From assembly GCA_015680905.1 (NCBI GenBank), contig CM027385.1, positions 18,234,501-18,298,500 of the forward strand: a stretch of 64,000 bases of DNA, read 5' to 3'. Positions 24,330 to 35,684 of the stretch are shown piece after piece. The stretch is from Coptis chinensis. Its lineage: Eukaryota > Streptophyta > Magnoliopsida > Ranunculales > Ranunculaceae. Below the pieces are notes generated by a model that did no database searches, was not told the DNA's origin, and worked only from the letters and a program-made list of their open reading frames with translations. Positions within the stretch are counted from its first letter, which is position 1; every line of letters starts with the position of its first letter. The position numbers were made by a program, and so were the translations under genes.

Positions 24330-27300
24330 TCATTTCTTTCTAGGTCTTTTTCTTCGGTTGATAACCTCAACAGCAGCAACCATATTCTCTTCATTAAAGA
24401 TCAACTCATCCTCCATACGTTCTGGAACGATAGGCCTCGCTAACGATTCATCCACAACTATATTTTCTGACACTACTCTTGTTGAGTCCATATCAGAATA
24501 AACCTTTCTTGGAACCTCAAAAACCACATGCCAATCAAGATTCACCGGTCTTTAGAGTAAAAGACACGGGATACATGCTCGATAGAATGAATGGCTCGTC
24601 ATTCATTTGAGATGAACCAAGCATATTGGATAGATTGACTAACAACAATTTTAACTTCGTTATCCACCTTCACACCGCTTTGGGAGCTTAACCCAATCGC
24701 AATTGAATAACACTTGTTTGTAATCAGTATTTTGGTACTCCAATTGAACAATTTTCCTAAGAACACCGTAGTATTCAGCAGATGCTTCTATAGGATTTTT
24801 ATCCTTAGCACTCGAAATTTAAAGGTAGTTAGGCACTTGGTACAAACTCCAATTGTTTTGATTTCTTTTAGTCAACTCATAATCTTTGGTGACAAATAAA
24901 AATCCATTGACTATATACTTCTCATATGTTATGGCAAAACATGGTCGCCCCCTTTGCTATTTCTATAAGCTCGTCATCTTCGGGTTTTGAACATCAAGTT
25001 GTCTCCTCAACCATGGCATGAACTTCGTCTTTTTCGTGTACTTTGAACTAGCCGGACTTTCTTCCTATGTTTCTCTTGCACCTCGAGGAAGTTATTTTAC
25101 TCTCTGTTCAATATCATTAATAAAAGCACAATAAATAATATAAAAAATGTCTATTTGGTAATTGAAAAATACATACACGCGTAAACTACAATAGACTTAC
25201 TTCTCCCACCTTTCATACTTTGGATGACTTTTCAATATCCACTTACGTGCTTGCTCCCACTTAACACCCTTTAAAATGTAACGTTTACTTGGACCAAGAG
25301 GACCTACTTCCGTCAACTTCATTGAGCAAACCAAGAGGCATTGTTACTTCAAAACCCTCGGTGAACTCTTCTAGCTTTTGAAGGAGGTCACCCCCTCCTT
25401 CAGATCCTCCATAGTATATCATTGTCTACTCCTTCAAGTATCACTTTCAGAATACTACCTTCCGGGCATGCTTTATTCAGTAACATAATCCTTCTAATTG
25501 CTTCATTAACCTTTAAATAACAAAACTTAAATAGAAAGTCCGAGAAATAAAACCAAATAATCATGTGAAAAGTTTTTTTATCTAAGTATACCTTTCAAAG
25601 ACATACATCCACCGATAGAACACTGGTCCTAACACGCAGCCCTCATAGGCTAAATGAATTGGAAGATGCATCATTATGACAAAAAGTGACGAAGGACATA
25701 TCTTCTCAAGCTCACATAAGGTTCTGGCCATACCCATCTCAAGTATAACCAACGTATCAACTTCAATTCTCCTCGAGCATAGAACACGAAAAAAAGTACA
25801 AAAACTCAATATAACAGCTCGAGCTTCCTTCCGATCTTTATATGCGTGTTGGATCAATACAGGAAGCAAATGTTGCATTATAATGTGATAGTCATGAGAC
25901 TTCATCCCTTTGAGTTCCATGGACCCTTCCTTGACGATAATCCTCCAATTGCTACTAAAACCAATAGGTACGCGCATGTTTCTTAAAGTGGTAAAAAACA
26001 AAGACTTCTCGACAGGATACTTCTTCTTTATCCCCAAAAGTTTCAAGTATTTGCGTGCATTGAGATCATCTTTGGATTTTTTGGTGTCCAACATCAAAGC
26101 AATAAGAATTTCACATACATTCTTCTCAGTGTGCATCACATTAATGTTATGAGGAACAGGGAGTTCTTCCCAATATGGAAGAAGTTTAGAAAATATTGAC
26201 TGCTTCAGAAAACTAGAATCACTGTCCACATCTTCCTCATCCTCGAAGTCACCACCTCCCCGTTTCCTTTTCTTGCACTTTCCCCATTTCACTTTCAGAT
26301 TATGAGTTAACTTTTTAACCTTCTCCCCAGACAAACGCAGGGGTTGTGACCTAGGCTCTTCTTCCTTGTTGAAAGTAGATTCTCTCACATTAAGTCTATT
26401 TGGATCTAATTGCAGCAAAAATCGTGTATGACCAAGGTAAACATTTTTTCTCCCATGAACAAGTCTCACAGTAGATGTATTTAGACCACAGGGGGGACAA
26501 ACATATCTCCCCTTAGTCCTACATCCAAAGATGTTCCCAAAAGCTGGGAAGTCTTGAATTGTCCATAAGAGAATTGCACGCATATTGAACACATTACCTC
26601 TATTAACATTTTTGACTAGCACTCCTTTATCCCACAAGGATTGCAATTCATGGACCAACGCCTGTAAATAAATATCTATATCATTCCCAGGTTGTCGTTG
26701 TCCCTCAATGAGTAGTGCTAGCATAGTGAATTGTGGTTTCATAAATAGCTAGGGAGGGAGGTTAAATGTGACACACATCACTAGCCAATAACTATACGAT
26801 GTACTTTGCATTCCAAAGGGGTTGAACCCATCAGTGGCAAGACCCAATCGAACATTACGTGGCTCGGAAGAAAAGCTTGGGTATGTCCTATCAATATGTT
26901 TCCAAGATGATGAATCAACTGGGTGACCCAACTTAAAATCCCCCAATCTATTTGTGGAATGCCAACACATAGCTTTGGCTACCCAACCGACACTGTACAT
27001 TCTCTTCAACCTATCCCCAATTAGAAAGTACCGCAACTGCTTCGCAGTTAGTCTTACACGATTTTCTCTCCTCAATTGTTGCAATTTTATATCTCGACAC
27101 CTTACAAGTAGGACATTCTTGCAACAATTCATTTTTCTTCCCCTAATATAAAATACAATCATCTAGGCATGCATCGATCTTCTCATAAGTTAGCCCCAAC
27201 TCCTTAACTAATTTTTCAGATCGATACGTGTCTTTCAGAACTTTATTATCTACCAGTAGTGCTGCCTTAAGTAACTGAAGCAACTCGGTAAAACTTATGT

Positions 27301-27843
27301 CAGACCACCCACGTGTAACTTTGATTCTAAACAACTTTATGACAAACCTTAAGACAGTGAAATTCTTGCAACCTGTGGTACAAAGCACTCATGGCCTCTT
27401 CAAAATTGTTATTTGACAAGATCGATTCAAAGATCATCAATGCCCTGCCTCTCCATTATCAACTCTGGACCTCCAAGAAATGAATCTAACTCTTCACCAC
27501 CAAATTCTTCAACCACGGTAGTAAATACATCATTTATATTCATCTCATGCAGATTAGAGTTCCCATGGGACTCCACATTCGGATCATGTCTTTCTTCACC
27601 ATGAAATATCCAGTTTAGATATGTTGGGTCGATTCGGTTTTTATAGATGTTAAACCTCACTAGTTCGTAGGTTTTTGCTTTCCCTCCATTTTTACACACA
27701 CGACAAGGACATGACATTAAGAACTTGTTACGGTAGTTTTTTACCACAAAGTCCATAAAATAGTTTACCCTATTTATAAAGCGGGTGTCATGGCAGTCTA
27801 AATTCACCCAACTACTTCGATCATTTTGAGAAAAACCCTCCAT
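24330..27843 (-). CDS. CACTA transposase, TNP2 family (interrupted)
   Basis: Would bind the element ends and cut them out in the nucleus. Domains from the start at 27,843 (MEGFSQNDRSSW): transposase-associated domain with CPCRVCKNG (to about 27,600); TNP2/Transposase_21 from 27,388 (ELGLTYEKIDACLDDCILY) through 27,162-26,749 (MYSVGWVAKAMCWH, RNVRLGLATDGFNPFGM) and 26,742-26,400 (PGNDIDIYLQAL, ILLWTIQDFPAF, LVHGRKNVYLGH); DUF4218 at about 26,150-25,582 (NVMHTEKNVCEILI, SHDYHIIMQHLLPV); DUF4216 at about 24,930-24,500 (DKNPIEASAEYYGVL, LEYQNTDY, NLDWHVVFEVPRKVY). Basic C-terminus RRKRPRKK. A stop separates NLPP from MKPQFTML, where the family is continuous, and frames shift near 27,150 and in 25,500-24,550, partly perhaps introns. 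Asp residues in DGFNPF and NDIDIYL are candidate catalytic residues. Confidence 0.9.
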
Positions 27844-27864
27844 GACGTATCTACAAATAAACAA

Positions 27865-29394
27865 GAATCACACAAGTTCAAACTATATACAAGATAAATA
27901 GCATGATACATTCATCAATACACCTATCCCAAGCCCTCATCTCAAGCAAAAATGTCTGACCAAATTAACAAAATCTCTAAACGTGAATTATTTTACTAAA
28001 CATAAATCTATATTTAAAACCTAAGCAATAATTGTAATGAAAAAGAAAAATATTTGTAAATGATAAAGCAAAGGAGACAATAACAAAACAAATTAAAGAT
28101 CAATGTAAATCCATTATTTTAAAAGGAATATGTGCGCAATATATATGCTCCAACTAAGAAAACTAAAACTCGGCCATCCAGGGAGGTCACATTGATTGAA
28201 AACAAATATATATTAAGAAAGCATATCCAAATAAGCTATATTGAAATGAAATAAATCCATTTTACATAGTTGTTGTATTCACACATACAACTAATAACAA
28301 AATACATTTAATAATTTGGCAACTCACCTCCGTAGTAAGTAAAACACCTACAAGAGAACCCTATGAGCACTGAGGCGTCACCTTCTTGAGCTGAAAAAAG
28401 CGTAACAAATAAATATGTTTCTAGCAATATATTTCAAAGCAACAAAGAATCTGTATTTTAATAGTTATATATTATGACTATATAGTTCAAAGTTCAAACC
28501 AAAAAAGTAAGTAGCAAACCAAGCAAAATTTGTGTTTTGGCACATACAAATTCACTAATGACGACAATACAAACACAACAGAAATATTGTCAATACTCCC
28601 AATTTTGAAGAACACACAAATTAAACCTCCAATTGAATTCATAGTGAAACTCATCCCCTCAAACCCAACAAATAATGTTTTGTAAAGCATATACAACTAT
28701 TAAAAATTGATTTTTCTAAAATAGAAAAATAATAAAATTAAAGGACAATAGGTTAAAACCAAAGAGAAAGAAGCAACAGAGCAATTAAGAGATGAAAAAC
28801 AACGAAACCATTTTAAAACTACTCAAAAAACAATCTTTTATAATTGCATCTCTTCAATAATGAAATTATAGTAGAAACACCTACCAAAAACCTAAAAACA
28901 ACCTATTCTACTTCCAAATAATACCCTATTCTAGCTCAATTTCACTTGAATAATGTTACGCACAAACAATCACACCCATTAACAAAAATCTTATCGCTCT
29001 AATAATTTGGTTCGGTGAATATTAACTTGTTGATAGTTTGGCATGGAAAATCCTATTTAAAGTTGAGATAGAAAATTAATGTTATTTAAAGTTCTAATAA
29101 TACTTTTTGTGTTTTGGAAATGGCATCCTCCTTAGATATTTTATATTACTCAAAAGCGTGCAATTATCAACAAACACTTTCTCAAAACCTTCGTGGAGTA
29201 TTAAAAATTAAAAATTGTCACATGTTAAAGATCAGCCATACCAATTCTTCAAGTGAAACCAGACTATTGCCCGAGTTTAAGCTCTCACATGAGCACCATT
29301 TGTAACACACTAGCACTTAAAAGTTGAAGCCTACCTTAAACTTTTAGTTTCTTCTTCTTGTTATCTGTACAATATTATTTAATAAATAGAGAGG
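27865..29394 (-). other. CACTA1 region upstream of transposase
   Basis: AT-rich, no coding signal that I can see on either strand. It would be leader or intron between the right terminus and the transposase start. Interrupted on its right by the Tat element. Confidence 0.5.
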
Positions 29395-29399
29395 AGAAA

Positions 29400-29741
29400 T
29401 GTAGTGGCAGGATGTAGCATCGGGATATCAATGGTGAGATGGGCCGGGTCAGCATAGCACATAAGTCTGCGATCCACCGGATCGGGGTGACAGCGTGTGG
29501 TCGCGGTACGGAAACCCTACACATGGAGCTAAGAGGATCGCTAGATGGAGGGACAGGTGGAGGGCCATGATGGATGAAAAGAAAGGTATAAAGAGTAATA
29601 GTGGGGGAGAGAAAAAAGGGGGGATCCATTAACCTAAGAAAGGAGGAGACCTAGGAGAGAAAGGAGAGTGGGAGGGCTGAGAAGGAGAATAGTGCTTAAG
29701 GGCTAGGGAATAGTGCTCGTAAGAGAATTAAGGTTGTAACA
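29400..29741 (+). mobile_element. 5' LTR of the Tat element
   Basis: 342 bp, TG at the start, TTGTAACA at the end, followed by the primer-binding site. A TATAAAG box lies at 29,587-29,593 (its twin at 38,607-38,613 in the 3' LTR). Unusually short for a Ty3/gypsy LTR of this lineage. Confidence 0.93.
29587..29593 (+). promoter_or_regulatory. TATA box of the Tat 5' LTR
   Basis: TATAAAG, about 150 bp before the LTR end, consistent with transcription start in the R region. Confidence 0.5.
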
Positions 29742-29743
29742 TT

Positions 29744-29761
29744 TGGCGCCGTCTGTGGGGA
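29744..29761 (+). other. Primer-binding site of the Tat element
   Basis: TGGCGCCGTCTGTGGGGA, two bases after the LTR. This form of primer site is common in plant Tat-lineage elements. Confidence 0.85.
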
Positions 29762-29828
29762 AAATGAAGTAGAAATGGCACCAAAGAAGGCGGCGGGTAG
29801 GCCCTGAAAGATAAGGGTCCCAAAACAG

Positions 29829-30704
29829 ATGTCGGAAGCGGTGGTAGAAGAAGGGGAAGGACGAGAGGAAGGAAGAGCAGAAGAAGAAGCGCGGCTTATG
29901 CGGGAAGAGATTGAAAGGCTGAGGGAGGAAAATGAGGAGCTGAGACGAGAGAAGGAGAGGGTGGAGGAGGAGACCGAGGAAGAAACAGGGGAGGAAGCAG
30001 AGAATGAAAAGGCGGAGGACGAAGAGGAACAAGGACCGACCCTAGTGGATAATCCGGTGACCGGGTTAACGGTCGAACAAGTACAACAAATGATTAACAG
30101 TGACCGAGTGGCGAATCTTCAACAAACAAGGGTCCAAACGGGCGCGGCCAGTCAAGTGGTGGCGGGGCTGAACCGCAACCCGCTTGCAGATGCGATATGG
30201 ACGTCGGAGGTACCAAAGCGCTTTAATCAGCCGAGATTCGAGAGATATGATGGAACGGGCGACCCGGAAGATCACATCTATCATTTTAGACAGCAGATGC
30301 CTCTTTGGCAAGAGGCGAGGTATGATGGTCTGCGGTGCATGATGTTCCCGGCCAGTCTTAAGGGTGGGGCTTTCGACTGGTACTATCGGTTACCTTCGAA
30401 GAGCATAACCAATTTCCAAGAGTTAGAGCAGGCGTTTGTTGACCACTTTATACATCAGAAGAGGAGGGTTGTGGACATCGTGGCCCTATTTAACGTTAGA
30501 CAGAGATCCGTGGAATCGGTCAGAGAGTATTTATGTCGATTCAAGGCAGAGACCCTAAAGGTAGAGAATTTGGATGAGAGGACAGTGGTAATAGCATTCG
30601 AAAGGGGGCTGCGACCTGGAACGGCAGTTTATCAGTCCGTGGCGAAGAACAAGATAGCAACATTGCACGAGTTATATCCGCGGGTAGAGAAGTATAAGAT
30701 ATGA
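29829..30704 (+). pseudogene. gag of the Tat element
   Basis: Open over 291 residues from the first long-frame Met. Residues about 20-75 are Glu/Arg-rich and predicted coiled coil (ERLREENEELRREKERVEEE). Residues about 130-290 match Retrotrans_gag: RFERYDGTGDPEDHIYHF, FPASLKGGAFDWYYRLP, SVREYLCRFKAETL. Structural protein of the virus-like particle. The C-terminal part (30,892-31,212, with KPYCEYHQVRNHETNDCYAL resembling the knuckle-like tail of Tat gags) lies beyond a break. Confidence 0.9.
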
Positions 30705-31281
30705 AGACACCATGCAGAAGGAGTCGAAGAAAGGAGCCAAGACAGTATCGGCGGTAAAGAAAGGGGGTGAACGCAGAAAGACCGAGGGAAGTGGCTGAGG
30801 CGGGGAGAGGTACCGCGGATAGTCCTCAAGGCCGGAAAGAGGAAGGGAGATAGCGTGGAGAGAGCAAAGGGAGCGGAAGCCATACCGCGAGGTGGAACAT
30901 GTCCCGTTGGCGAAACCGTTAAGTGAGATACTACCGCTGATTAAAAATTTGCAAGGATATGAAGGGCCGCGAACCATTCCGGCCAAAATGCCCAACAAGC
31001 CATATTGTGAGTATCACCAAGTGCGCAATCACGAAACCAATGATTGTTATGCCTTGAAATGGTTAGTCCAGAGATTAATAGAGAAGGGGATTCTGAGGGA
31101 ATTCGTTGGGGAAACTCCAGACCGGGAGCCTGGGCCTGCCGCGGGACGAATATTGGGAACCATAATTGTTATCTTCAGCGGAGAATCGTTGAGTCACAAT
31201 GCCCACCGATAAGGTCGAGGACAAAGAAGTATTCAGCAGGTCAATGAGTCCCACAGAGGGCAGAAATACAAAGCAGATTTA

Positions 31282-31818
31282 ATGAGCGGGGAGGAGGAAA
31301 TTACGTTCTCCAAGGCAAACCTTCGAGGCGTGGATACGCCACACGAGGATGCGTTGGTTATTACAGTGGCGATGGGCAATTATGTGGTCAAAAGGGTCCT
31401 GATAGACTATGGTAGCGCCGTGGATTTGCTATTCAGAGGAGCTCTTGAGGAGATGGGGATCAACCCGGGGCAACTGAGACCTCCGCGGACAAATTTGTAT
31501 GGATTCAATGGAAGTGTGACAGAGCCTATGGGGGAACTTCTGCTGCCAGTAACAACGGGGCCCGTGACAGTGTTCTCAAGGTTCATGGTGGTCGACTCCA
31601 ATTCACAATACAACGCGATCCTGGGGAGGAGATGGATACATGAGATGAGGGCGGTGCCGTCGACTTACTATCAAGTTATCCGATTCCCTACCCCAACGGG
31701 AACATATGAGGTCCGCGGAGATCAGGTGGCATCCAAGAACAAATCCACCGAATACAATCAAAAGGATGTCCCGCGGACCGTAAGAGGAGTCGACGAGCTC
31801 AAGGAAGAGGCCGCATAG
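31282..31818 (+). pseudogene. Protease region of the Tat element
   Basis: Aspartic protease domain: VLIDYGSAVDLLF (active-site block, where LIDTGSS is usual) and YNAILGRRWIHEMRAVPST, the second conserved block of Tat proteases. Would process Gag-Pol. Confidence 0.85.
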
Positions 31819-32109
31819 CAATTATTAAGGATCGCGGGGGAGGAGGAGAGAGAGAGGTCGCGGAGGATCCCAAGACTTTAGACGAGATAGAGATAGTAAA
31901 CTTGGGAAAGGGCGAAGAGGAGAAGTTCACATCGATAGGGTCGAAGTCTTACGTAAGAATGGAAAGATAGGTTGGTCCAATGCTTGGTGAAGAACGAGAC
32001 GCCTTTGCGTGGGGATAGAGGATGTCACCGGGTTAGATCCGAGTTTGCGTGTCATCGCCGGACATGAGGGAGGACGCCGGCCGCCGAGACGAAGATGAGA
32101 AGCATGAGA

Positions 32110-33200
32110 CCCAAATATGCGAATGAACTGGTGAAGAGGTTGCGAGGCTAAAGGGTGCGGGGATAATAAGAGAGGTGGAGTTCACAGACTGGTTGTCCAA
32201 CGTAGTCGCGGTCCCAAAGAAAAATGGAAAGGTCCGGATGTGTGTGGACTTCACGGACGTAAATTTAGAGTGTCCGAAGGACAGTTATCCGATGCCGCGA
32301 GTGGATGAGTTGGTAGACAAGACGGCAGGGTTCAGCTTCTTCTCGTTTATGGATGCGTCTATGGGGTACAATCAGGTGGCAATGTATGGACCTGATCAGG
32401 AAAAAACTGCCTTCGTAGTGGAAGGGGGCACATACTGCTATACTAGAATGCCATTTGGATTAAAAAATGCAGGAGCCACCTTCCAGCGCTTGGGAGAGAA
32501 GGTGTTCGAGGGCAAGATCCGAAAAGGCATTGAGATATACATCGATGATATGGTGGAGAAGAGTATGTCAAAACAGGAGCACTTGGAAGGGTTGGAGGAG
32601 ACATTTCAGATACTGCAAACACACAATTTGAAACTCAATCCCGAGAAGTGCACATTTGGAGTCACCACAGGGAAATTTCTGGGGTATATTGTGACATAGA
32701 GAGGAATAGAGGCCAACCTAGAGCAGATAAGATCGTTGGTGGAGATGCCATCACCAAAGACAGTGAAGGAGGTGTAGCGGTTGGCTGGAAGGGTCGCGGC
32801 TCTCAACAGGTTCATCTCGAAATCATCCGACAAATGTAGGCCGCTGTATAGACTATTGAGAAACACCACAGATTTTACATGGATGGCAGAATGTGAACAG
32901 GCATTCCAGGGGCTTAAAAGGTATTTAGAGGGTACGCCACTGTTGTCGCGACCCGAAGAGGGAGAAAAATTGTATTTGTACACGGGGTCCGCGGGTTATG
33001 CAATCACCGGCCTCGCTCGAAAGTAGTGGATAAGATAGAAAGGCCGTATACTTTCGTGAGTAAGACGTTGTTGGATGCGTAAACCGAATCTGATCGGGTG
33101 GAGAAGCACCTCGCCTTGATATTTTTGGCTCTGCGGTGAAGCCCTATTTTGAAGCCCACGCAGATGATCGGTGGTCACGAAACTTGCCTCTTAAGCAGGC
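32110..33200 (+). pseudogene. Reverse transcriptase and first RNase H of the Tat element
   Basis: RT at 32,175-32,699: VAVPKKNGKVRMCVDFTDVN, FSFMDASMGYNQ, FVVEGGTYCYTRMPFGLKNA and the catalytic IEIYIDDM. RNase H starts at about 32,781 (CEQAFQGLKRYL, LYLYTGSAGYAI). Several breaks in the RNase H part. Confidence 0.88.
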
Positions 33201-33399
33201 TTTTGAGCGAGAAGTCGGGAAGAATGTTGAAATGGGCCGTGATGCTAAGTTCGTATGACATCCAATATCGAGGTTAGGGCGGGAGAAGGCTCAGGCAGTG
33301 GCGGAGTTCTTGGCAGAGTTCCCCGCAGAGGATCCTACATGGGGGGAGGAGATGGTTTTGGAACCGGAGAGGGAAGAGGAACTGGATAGCTTGAACCCA

Positions 33400-33951
33400 T
33401 GGGACGAACGAAACGGTTGGAGAGTGTTTGCTGATATGGGTCGAAGAACGGATCTTGGCAAATGAATTGGTGTAGTATTGGTCATGCCGCAACAACAACA
33501 AAGCTAGAGCCGACAATGAAATTGGGTTTCGCGAAAGATCCAACAACGGCGGAGTATGAGGCGGCATGAGAATGGCGTAAGGCACGGGGTGAAGGAACTC
33601 ACTGTATACTCCGACTCCAATTTGGTAGTGGGCCAGGCAAATGGAGGGTTCACGGCGAGATGCCCCAGGATGGCAAGATATTTGGGAGTCCCGCTGGTTG
33701 GGGGCCGGTTCGCACAAATCCGCTTTGTACATTTGAACCGAGGGGAGAATCGCCATGCAGATGCTCTGGCTTATGTAGCCGCGGCCATGCCAGGGTCCGA
33801 GGAAAGGACCCTCGAAGTGAGGAAGTTGGACAAGCCAAGTATCGAGGAAGCATTGGGAGTGAGGAATACCGTGGAGGGTGACGAAGGATGGGTGATGCCA
33901 ATCAAGCAGTTTTTGACAGGGGGTGAGGGGATTTGTTCCAGAGAAAGATGA
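33400..33951 (+). pseudogene. Archaeal-type second RNase H of the Tat element
   Basis: Block KELTVYSDSNLVVGQANGGF, then VHLNRGENRHADALAY, which is the additional RNase H-like domain found between the ordinary RNase H and integrase only in the Tat lineage. It helps assign the lineage. Confidence 0.85.
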
Positions 33952-33954
33952 AGG

Positions 33955-35095
33955 TTGGAACAGACATCCCGAAGATACACGTTGGTGGGAGGGGAATTAT
34001 ATCAGAGGAATTTCAATGGACCGTTGTTAAGATGCTTGGGGCCGAAACTGGCTCAAGAGGTGCTCAGTGAGTTACACAAAGGGGATTGTGGGAGCCACTC
34101 GGCGGGCAGAACAACAGTACACAGGTTGCTAACACAAGGCTACTTCTGGCCTCACATGAAAAGAGACGCCGTGGAATTCGCCAAAAAATGTGAGAAGTGT
34201 CAGAGGTTTTCTCAATTGATATTGGCCCCGGCAGAGCCGCTGCACAGTGTGTCTAGCCCGTGGCCATTCGCGATGTGGGCCCTTGACATAGTGGGACCGC
34301 TGCCCATGGCTCGCGGTAAAAGGAGATTCTTATTGGCCGCGACGGACTATTTTACAAAGTGGATCGAGGCCGTACCATTGCAGCAGGTGAAAGAGGTGCA
34401 AGTGATCAAGTTCTTCTGGGAAAACATCATATGCCGTTTTGGGGTGCCCTATTCTATCATTGCGGATAATGGAACCCAGTTCACGGGATCAAGGGTTAAG
34501 AATTTCCTGCAAGCGTATCACATCAAACAGGGATTCTCGGCCCCCTACAACCCCGAGGGAAATGGACAAGCGGAGTCCTCTAACAAGACCATACTTAACA
34601 ATCTCAAGAGGAAACTGGAGGGCAAGAAGGGGACCTGGGCCGACGAACTAAATCGGGTGCTTTGGGCCTATCGGACAACCCCACGAACCTCAACAAAGGA
34701 GACCCCCTTTTGCGTTGGCGTATGGAGTAGAGGCCGTGATACCGACAGAAATGGTGGCGGCAACCACTCGGACCGCGGCTGTCAAGGATGGGTCAAACTG
34801 GGGCATTCTGGCCAGAGACATGAATCTAGCAGAAGAAAGGAGAGACACAGCGCGCATCAAACTGGAAGAATATCACCGCCGTTTGCAAAGGCAGTACAAC
34901 AAGAAACTGAGAGTGAGGAAATTTAAGGTGGGAGACAAGGTGCTTCGACGAGTGACCCCAAAGACCAAAAAAAAGCCAAGGGAAGTTGGGTCCGACATGG
35001 GAAGGGCCTTACGTGGTGGTCGAGGTGGGGGAACAGCACCTACAAAAGTTACAAACCGTGGAGGGCACAAATGGTGGATAGGTCGTGGAATGTAA
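33955..35095 (+). pseudogene. Integrase of the Tat element
   Basis: Zinc-binding N-terminus (HSAGRTTVHRLLTQGYFWPH, CEKCQRFSQ), then the core with catalytic positions visible in WALDIVGPLP (Asp), IIADNGTQF (Asp) and NGQAESSNKTI (Glu). Then WAYRTTPRTSTKETPF and a C-terminal part reading KLRVRKFKVGDKVLRRV. Core well kept; the C-terminal part lies past a break. Confidence 0.92.
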
Positions 35096-35099
35096 GGTT

Positions 35100-35684
35100 G
35101 CTGAAAAAAATTTCACGAAAGTAAATGTAATGAGAAAAACCGAAAATGGCATGAGCTATTTGTACATATATAAAACCGTAGCACTTTTTGAGTTAAGTAT
35201 TATTGCATGAGTTTTCATTGCCCCTCAGAGTGAAGGGAAGGGAGGGGGTGAGCCCTCCAAGGACGAGAGGTCCAAACTTTAGTGGGGCAAAAAGAGTTGC
35301 CACACGAAGATGAGGTCCCATAGTGCCGGGGTGAGAGGAGTTGCCCCGGACCTATGTGAGATAGGGGCAAACGGAAGCGAAGAGGCTTTCGCGCGCCGCA
35401 GGCAGAGTGCCTGCCAGAGGTAGAGAGAGTGGCGGACGCCTGGTCTGGGCGTGGGGCAAGCAAATCAAATATTCCCAACCAATGGGGGTAAATACACTAA
35501 TGGGGGCCGATTATTGCTGGATCCATATACGAGTAAGAGTATCAACAGAAACAATCCAGAAAAACAAGCAAAACATAATATGAACATCCCAACTGGAGGG
35601 GGTGAAAATACAACAAAATGTAGCATAAAGAGTATGACAAAGTAGCATCAAAAGAAGCCTAGCCAGGGCATAAACAAGCTATTT
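35100..35684. other. Spacer between integrase and antisense gene of the Tat element
   Basis: No coding signal. Contains a GC-rich stretch (35,215-35,460) and an A-rich stretch. Convergent 3' ends of the sense pol and the antisense gene meet here. Confidence 0.6.

Noticed and set aside
29703-30032. Minus-strand open frame opposite the Tat gag start
   Set aside because: Shadow of the Glu/Arg-rich gag coiled coil; no domain of its own.
33274-33756. Minus-strand 160-residue frame in the Tat pol region
   Set aside because: Shadow of the RNase H region; Pro/Ser-rich without any recognisable domain.
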